A DNA stretch of 64,000 nt, taken from assembly GCA_021613535.1 (NCBI GenBank), contig CP075493.1:2418001-2482000 (forward strand), written 5' to 3'. The translations under genes were made by a program, and so were the position numbers. Position 1 is the first letter of the stretch; each line of letters starts with the position of its first letter. Below, in pieces: positions 57,201 to 64,000 of the stretch. Below the pieces are notes generated by a model, which ran no database searches, was not told the DNA's origin, and saw nothing but the letters and a program-made list of their open reading frames with translations. This DNA is from Adineta vaga (Eukaryota; Rotifera).

Positions 57201-60200
57201 TCCATTTTCTAGATCATCTTGAACACTTAAAATATGTTCAGAGATTTGTGGTAACATATAGAGTTGTTGAAGAATTGAATTCATGTAACATGTTGCACCA
57301 CCTAGATAAAAAATAGGATTTTTACAATCGTCGAGAATCGATCAATTCTTAGATTTTATTGATAGTGACTGAAATTTTCTACATACCATTATAGAGACCA
57401 ACTAATCCACAAGATGCACGTGGATTAACTTGTGGCATAAACTACAAAAGAGAAACGATAAATGAATCATTTGTAAACATTCCATTTTCATACAATTTTA
57501 CCTCCCATTCTGTTTGTTTTTCTAGTATAGGTCTATGATGAAGATTGATTAGATCTTCAATGACTGTTTTCAAATTTGCACGACAATTTCGTACTAATTC
57601 AACAAGAACATCATATGCTGCTAATCGACTTTCACTTGTTGAACATTTTGGTTCAGGTACAACATCATCAAAAGAATCATTTTCATTATTGGATGGTGTA
57701 ATTGTTAATGACATACTTTTCGAAGCAGGAAATAGAAATTGATCAATAAGTAAACGAATAAAATCATTTCCAAATTCTGTTTTATTAATATTTTCACATG
57801 TTAATAATGTACGAATGAATCTTAAATGACCCATGAATAAAATATTATCAATTGCTCGTAATTCATTTGATGTTGATGAAACAGTATAGGTTGATAACCA
57901 ATTAAATTCATTGATTAAAATTTGTTTTGCATCGATATGAAGTAATTTCTGCATTTGTTTGGTTAAATTTTCCGTTAATTGACAACGTAAATCAAAGTAT
58001 TCAATAGATTGTGCTAATAATTTTTGATTTGGACCTCGTGCACCTGCACTTGATGTTGCCCATAATGGTAATCGTGCTTTTAATAAAATTTGATGAATAA
58101 CAGCACGAATATCACATGCTGATGTTTCAATTTTACATAAACGAATGATATTACGTAGAGCAGACTGACGTACTTCACGTGAACTTGTACTGATTAGAAT
58201 TTCCAAAAGAAAATCAGCAAAAAATGGTTGAACAAGAAATGTTGCTAGAAGAAAGAAAAAACAAATGAATAAATATTTCTGAAATTCATCAAATTCTTTT
58301 TGATCTTTCTACTTACCAATAAATTCCGGTCGTTTCTCGAAACAAAACATAATAATTTCAATAATTCTATCTGCTATTTCACTATCTAATGGTAAAATGG
58401 AATCTTTCTTTACACAAATTCCAAATTGTACAGTTTGTTGAACATTAGTATTAATTGATGAATCACTTGATGATGAATTTTTACTATTATTTCTTGAGAA
58501 TATATTGGCATTTATTTGTTGCAAGAGAACATGACGATCTAATTTCACTTGTTCTTTTATTGTTAAACTTTGTTCTTGTAAACGAATATTTCCTGCAGCA
58601 GCTGCCCAACATAAAAATATCAATTGTTTTATTTGTCCAACAAATTCTTCAAATTGTAAATGTTCAACAGTTGCTTGAAAATCAAAATCAATTGTATCCA
58701 TCACACTATCATTCGCTGCTACAGCGACTGGTGATGTTGGTCGAGATAAAGGAATATCTTCAATTTGATTTGTATTATTTCCACATAATAATAATTGAAT
58801 TAATTGTAAAATCAATATAGTCATTTCTTGACATAAAGAATATTGATATTCATCATGTATAAAATGATTTAATGATTGAAGTAATTTAAATAAGAATTCA
58901 ACACCAGATTGTTCGATGAAATCTTGTCGAAATAATTTTGAACTTTGTTTTATTCCAATATTATTTGATAGAGGTGAGATTTTACTCGATAGAATTTCAA
59001 GATTATAAAGAATTTTAATAAGACTACTTTCATCAAAATTAAAAACATGGTCAATTGCTTCTTTTGGATTAATTTGATGATTGGTCATAGTTTCTGTTGA
59101 TTGTCGTCGTTCATTAATACAAACACTTGCAGCACGGCTAGAAATTAAATCAAGTAAATCAACAATACGAATATCCGATGGCATCAAACGAAGAAGATTT
59201 CGTATCCGTTTATGAATATTTTTATTATTTAAATAGGATAATTTGTAAAGAATATCAAAGACTTTAAGATTTTCGGCAATCATATTCGATGGTGTTAAAT
59301 GGTCATTATCAACATTTTGTAATTTATGTGTTAGATAGAGACGAACAGGTTCTGAATTATTCGATTTAATTGATTGATTTGATGAACTACCTAGAATTTT
59401 GACGTAAACAATTGTACCTGGTGTTATATGGAGTTGATATAAGTATTTTGAATTTAATGATGAACCAAGAACAGTATTATTTGTTGACGATGATGATGAT
59501 GATGGTGAATTGTTCGATGATAATGCAATGGCATTATTTATTGGACCCAAATGATCATAAGTTGAAGGTAATGGACGAGTATTTTGTATAGAAATATGAA
59601 TATCATGTGAAGGAACTTTATAATGAAGAGCAAGACGTGCACGTAACATTTCTAATGTATCATTTGTATGAACAATTGCAATATCATATGGACAATTTGT
59701 TTTTCCTAATTCACCAAGAATAATTTTAATTTGATATTCTAATCCATGAAATGATGTAATATGTGCTGTTGGAGAACGTTCATGTTCAACAACATAAATA
59801 TATTCTTCTGTTATCATTAATAATCGTTCAATTTTTTGTAACCATAATGTATGATCAATTTGAATTGATGATTTAATGAAATTATTTGGATGATCAGCGA
59901 CAAGAAAATGTTCACCAGATGCTTTCAAAGATTTATAATATGCTTCAAGATTTGGTGTTAATGAATCGGAAGGTGGAACTGCAGAGCTTAGTAATGAACT
60001 TAAACGAGTATAAACTTCTTTTAGAAAACATTCATGAAGAGTTTGAGCTGTGGGACGACGTGTACGATTAGGTTGTTTTGTATAATATAAATCAAGAAGA
60101 AAACGTGTCGCTTCATTTGCAAGATTATCATCTCCAGCACACAGAATAATATTCCATAATTCATCAATACATTTATATTCTAAAATTTCGTTCTGAAAAA

Positions 60201-63200
60201 AAAACAATTTTCAAGTTGAAATTTATCAAAATAATATTGACTTACATCTACTGATGTCGAAGCATTTGAGTTATAACTAAAATGTCTCGATTGACTCCAT
60301 CGTTCTAAGTTACAACGTTCAAAATATAATTTAAAACAATCATAACCTAAAAGAAAAACGAGATAAATTCAATTCATTATTCTTTCATCTTCTTGCAAAC
60401 CTTTTTGTGTTAAATGAATTGGATCAAGTTTTGAGACACGTTTCTCAAATAAAGCTAATTGTGAATCACGATTAAGATCTTCAGAACATGTGATAAACCA
60501 ATTTAAACCAAGTTCATGATCAAATGAACTCACACGTTCATTAGTTATTAATGTATCCCATAATTCTTCACTACGTTTTAATATTAAATAAAGATTTCCT
60601 TTTTTTAATAAAAATGATAATAAATCTAAATGAGTTTTAATTGATTCTTCATGCGTAAAACGACCATCAACTAATGTATCAATTGTAACATGTCCTTGAG
60701 TTTTATTCCAAACATCTAATTGACATGTTGATAAACTTTGAATTAACGCAGATATTAAATCATGTTTATTAACTAATAATGAAATAAGATCTTGTTCAGA
60801 ACGTTTAAATGTATTAGTTGAATCATGACGTAATAAATCATAGAGATGTTTTATAGCTGGTACAAGCCAACCTTGTTTACGTTGAAGATCAGTCATACAT
60901 TTAAGACAATAATCACGTTTTAATGCATCATAAGGTGATCGACCTTCACTAAATACTCGTAAATGACAATGAAGAAGATGTTCCAGCATTGAACGACTAA
61001 GACGCTCTTCATGTGCCATATCCCATAGAATTTCTAAAACACGAGCAGCAGAATCTTTTTGACATTCACGACCAATAGCACCAAGTAAGTCGATTAATTT
61101 TTCCTGAATAAGAATTGTTTCCGTTTTCCATGACTAAAACAAGCAATATAGTTCATAAAAAATATATTATCAATCAGATTACATTATAAATAAGACCAAT
61201 TAGATGATTGAGTTGTTCAAGATTGAATTTTGCTGCTGCAGAAGCAATCAATGTAAAAAGATGATCAACTGCAACTAAAGAACGACCATGCTAAAATAAA
61301 TCATGTATTTCATAAACAAGACTATCAATTCAAGTTCTTTTTCCTCCACCTGCATTTTCCATATAGTTTCAATATCTTCTTTTAAAATTCTTGGGGCAAT
61401 AAAATCCATTAATGTCCGAACTTTTTCAACATATTGATTTTGATCAATATTTCCTATAGAAGAAAAAAATTCATTTTCCATACAGACTAGATTTGTTTTC
61501 ATTTTCATTTTACCTTCTAATGCTTTGGAAAGTATCGAATGTTCTATTATCCATTCACTAACAGTATCTCGTGGTATGGATGCTTTGGACAAACTTTGAA
61601 TATTTGATGTTGAGTTTTCGATTATTTTTGCAAGCTATGAAGAAGAAAAAGTTATAATGCAAATTCAGTTTGTTCACATGAAATCTTTATGTATACTTCT
61701 TTCAATGAATTCATTTTTGCATTAAAATTAGATAATGCAACCATTTTTAGTAATAAATTAAGATGCAATTCTTCTACGTGTTCCACACGATCCGACCAAA
61801 CAACAGAACAAATTTTTCTTAATGTTGAAAGTAACTCAAAAGTAGAATTTGTTGACTAAAATCAAAGAATTTCTTCAATATAAAATCACAAAATTCAAAT
61901 AATTCAAATACTTTAGCTTTGAAATCTTCTTCTTTTAAATTTTTCACATAATCCAATGCTTGTTCAATATGTTCACTAAATAATTGTCGATATTTATCAA
62001 CAATTAGATAGTCCATACAATTAACAAAAGGTGAAAGTAATGCATTGTATTCCTATGAATAAAAAAAATTAAGAAATTAATTACAAAAAATTAAATTTAT
62101 CTTCTTACCACAGCAGTTAATGGTTGATCAGTTTTAAATTGTTCTTTTAAATTTTTTATTCCATCTTTCGATACGAAATGATTGATTATTTGACACAGCC
62201 ATCCATAAGGTTCATTTCGATTATAAACAGAAAATGTTGTTGATGATGGCGAATTAGCCAAAAGACGTTCACCTAATTGTTTATCATATAATGAACGATC
62301 GTAAGATTTACTTTTATGTTTTCGTTGAAAAACGGAATCATGATCGAAAAGTATAGCTAAAGTTTCAAGTAATTGTACTGGAACAGGGGAATAGGATAGA
62401 CGAGCAGCAATTAAATCAACCAGTAATTCCACCATATCAAAAACACCTAATTGAACTTCAACACCCCAATTATTCACATGATGAGAACATTGTAACTAGT
62501 AAAAAAAAGATCAGATGTATTTAGATACAAAGAATTTACTCTGATTACTTTGCGAAATGCATCAGGAATAAGAATTTCCATAAATTTCTTACAATGTTCA
62601 TCTTGATCAGCTGTACCTACAATGAAGATTCAAAGCAGATTACAATCAGAAGAAGAATTATTAAATTTACCAGCAAGAGCGAGCGTAGTGGCGGATAATA
62701 AACAACGACCAAGAACTTCATCTCCTGTAAAAAAAAGAAATAAAAAGTTCAATCTTAGTTATTGTTTATTCATTAAATTTACGTTTATAAGGAATGGACC
62801 AGTTATCTCCGTAAACTTTTGTTTCCAAATCCAGAAAAGCATTCGTAGTAAATGAATTTGGATTCGTCATTGATAAATCATCTGACGAAATACTTGAATT
62901 ATTATTCGATGAAACCTTAAAACAAAGAATTCAACATGAAAGTAAGTTCAATGATTTGATCGTTTACCGTTTGTTGTTGCTGCTGTTGTTCAACTTGTTC
63001 TTTGGTAAGTGGACCGATGAATGTTGTTGATGTTGGTGGTGGTGGTGGTGGTGATTCATTAGGAATAATAACATCATCATTTGGATAAGTTGGATTAGTA
63101 AGAAAAGTCACAGCTTCACTAATATCATTACCAGCTTTAGTTAATGCTGTACGATTTAAATCACGATTGGGAAAACCCATTGCAATCAATGTTTCCATAT

Positions 63201-63464
63201 TTTCTTCCATATTTGATAAATCACTGGATGTTGATGATGAAACAATTGAACATGAAATATTATCAAGAGATGACGAAGATGCAGCCGATGAATTACTTGA
63301 AGAAAGAAGAAAGTATACGTTCGAAAATGAAACTCTTCTAGCAAAAGAATATCCTACCTTGCAACACAATTTTTAGTTTCTTTTTGTGTACAACAACGTT
63401 TCGAAGAATTAGTATTAATAGGTTCGGTTAAAGACGAATTTGCCGTGTGAGCATTGCGTTTCAT
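54249..63464 (-). CDS. USP24: ubiquitin carboxyl-terminal hydrolase USP24
   Basis: Large cysteine deubiquitinase, complete in the window, roughly 2,500 residues over about 20 exons. Exon 1 starts at 63464 ([15 protein letters not shown]). Exon 2 carries a UBA domain ([29 protein letters not shown]). The helical-repeat region has landmarks shared with vertebrate USP24: [29 protein letters not shown] with a ubiquitin-like segment, and PLW...[20 protein letters not shown]. The USP domain has the Cys box [16 protein letters not shown] (about 57300-57240), QQDAFDFF, C-x2-C zinc residues (FCAKCQEK), [10 protein letters not shown], and the His box [12 protein letters not shown] (about 56290). The C-terminus [24 protein letters not shown] matches the family end, stop 54249. 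No frame lesion found. Confidence 0.93.
61454..61513 (-). other. 60-bp stopless in-frame intron in USP24
   Basis: The exon encoding KALEG is followed by GTAAAATG... and a pyrimidine-rich TTCTATAG before GNIDQNQY. Vertebrate USP24 reads ALEGNIDQ without insertion, so the 60 bp are an intron. It is a multiple of three and has no stop, so retention would add 20 residues rather than break the protein. Confidence 0.75.
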
Positions 63465-64000
63465 CACGGCAGTGAATTAACAATCGATGAGTCATAGGTA
63501 GAAAATCCATCTAGAATGTAGGAGAAAGTTTTTTATATATGGGAAATGTTTTTCAGGTATCATTATTTACCAAAAAAGAAACAACGTCCGCATCATCCAA
63601 CAGTCAATACACACAATATGCACGTGACACTAGGGAAAAGACACTTGTTTATAGCTCGTTCTGTTCTGTGTTCTTTTTTTCCTTCGTAAGTTTTCTTGAC
63701 GAAATACAAATGAAGTTGATATGAATGAAGATGAATAACTTCAAGATATAATATGATATGCAAATAGATCTGAAATAAAAAATATATGTATATATATCGA
63801 TAGGATGATTTCATAATCATTAATGCATTCATTTTTGAATATGTTGATATATTTTAATTGAATAAAAAAGTAACCAATCGGATATCGACGGAATGGACAG
63901 ATTGAAGTAAACTATGGAATAGAAGGATATAGTTTTCTATTGGTTACAATCCACGAGATTGTTGATTTAAAGCCTAGATCGATTTGTTTAAGAAGTCCAC
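63465..64000. other. USP24 upstream region
   Basis: About 540 bp upstream of the USP24 start to the window edge. It is AT-rich and without a recognisable gene; small ORFs on both strands overlap and lack domain content. It presumably includes the USP24 promoter. Confidence 0.5.

Overview
The window looks like a metazoan nuclear contig, most plausibly from a bdelloid rotifer or a similarly compact, AT-rich invertebrate. It is clearly A+T-rich. Nearly all introns are about 50-70 bp, and genes are tightly packed on both strands. The gene set is animal (RAD9, LAMTOR4, HARS, HUNK, PLC-beta4, SFT2, PPAN, USP24, a claudin-like protein). Two genes look bacterial by domain architecture but carry short introns: a D-cysteine desulfhydrase/ACC-deaminase-like PLP enzyme and an acyltransferase-3/SGNH protein. 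The species call is inference; no rRNA or mitochondrial marker is present.

Layout. 0.8-6.3 kb (minus): HARS, DCYD-like, LAMTOR4 and RAD9 lie head-to-tail with 68-123 bp gaps, and the three downstream genes have a splice-acceptor-like site at or just before their ATG. This suggests an operon resolved by spliced-leader trans-splicing. 6.9-26.3 kb (plus): one very large multi-exon coiled-coil gene built from two families of internal repeats. 26.7-27.4 kb: a MITE-like element with C-rich/G-rich inverted ends and GATCC-rich inner arms. 27.5-30.1 kb: an endonuclease/exonuclease/phosphatase gene, a TCGAA repeat tract, a decayed alpha/beta hydrolase and a frameshifted secreted-peptide ORF. 30.4-32.4 kb (plus): acyltransferase-3/SGNH protein. 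32.7-35.6 kb (minus): HUNK kinase. 38.5-39.6 kb (plus): membrane-anchored FkbM-type methyltransferase. 39.7-40.6 kb (minus): SFT2. 41.3-46.7 kb (minus): PLC-beta4/norpA. 48.5-48.9 kb (minus): a small secreted or GPI-anchored protein. 50.5-51.2 kb (minus): claudin/PMP22-like protein. 52.2-53.8 kb (minus): PPAN/SSF1. 54.2-63.5 kb (minus): USP24.

The most unusual object is the coiled-coil gene. Its second half is a higher-order exon array of roughly 1.1 kb units in which every intron I checked is phase 2, so units can be duplicated or skipped without losing frame. Most units encode a conserved block beginning with a TQT/VQT/IQT-D/E motif that matches the anchor of the dynein light chain LC8 (DYNLL) recognition motif; about 17 such motifs can be read. 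The protein therefore looks like a multivalent LC8 ladder embedded in a coiled-coil scaffold. The same gene holds five apparent single-base frame lesions and one lost splice acceptor, while I found no unresolved coding lesion in the other complete genes. Some lesions lie at a duplication junction or in exons that could be skipped in frame.

All coordinates given for multi-exon genes are the span from start codon to stop codon. Exon edges come from reading splice sites and homology by eye.
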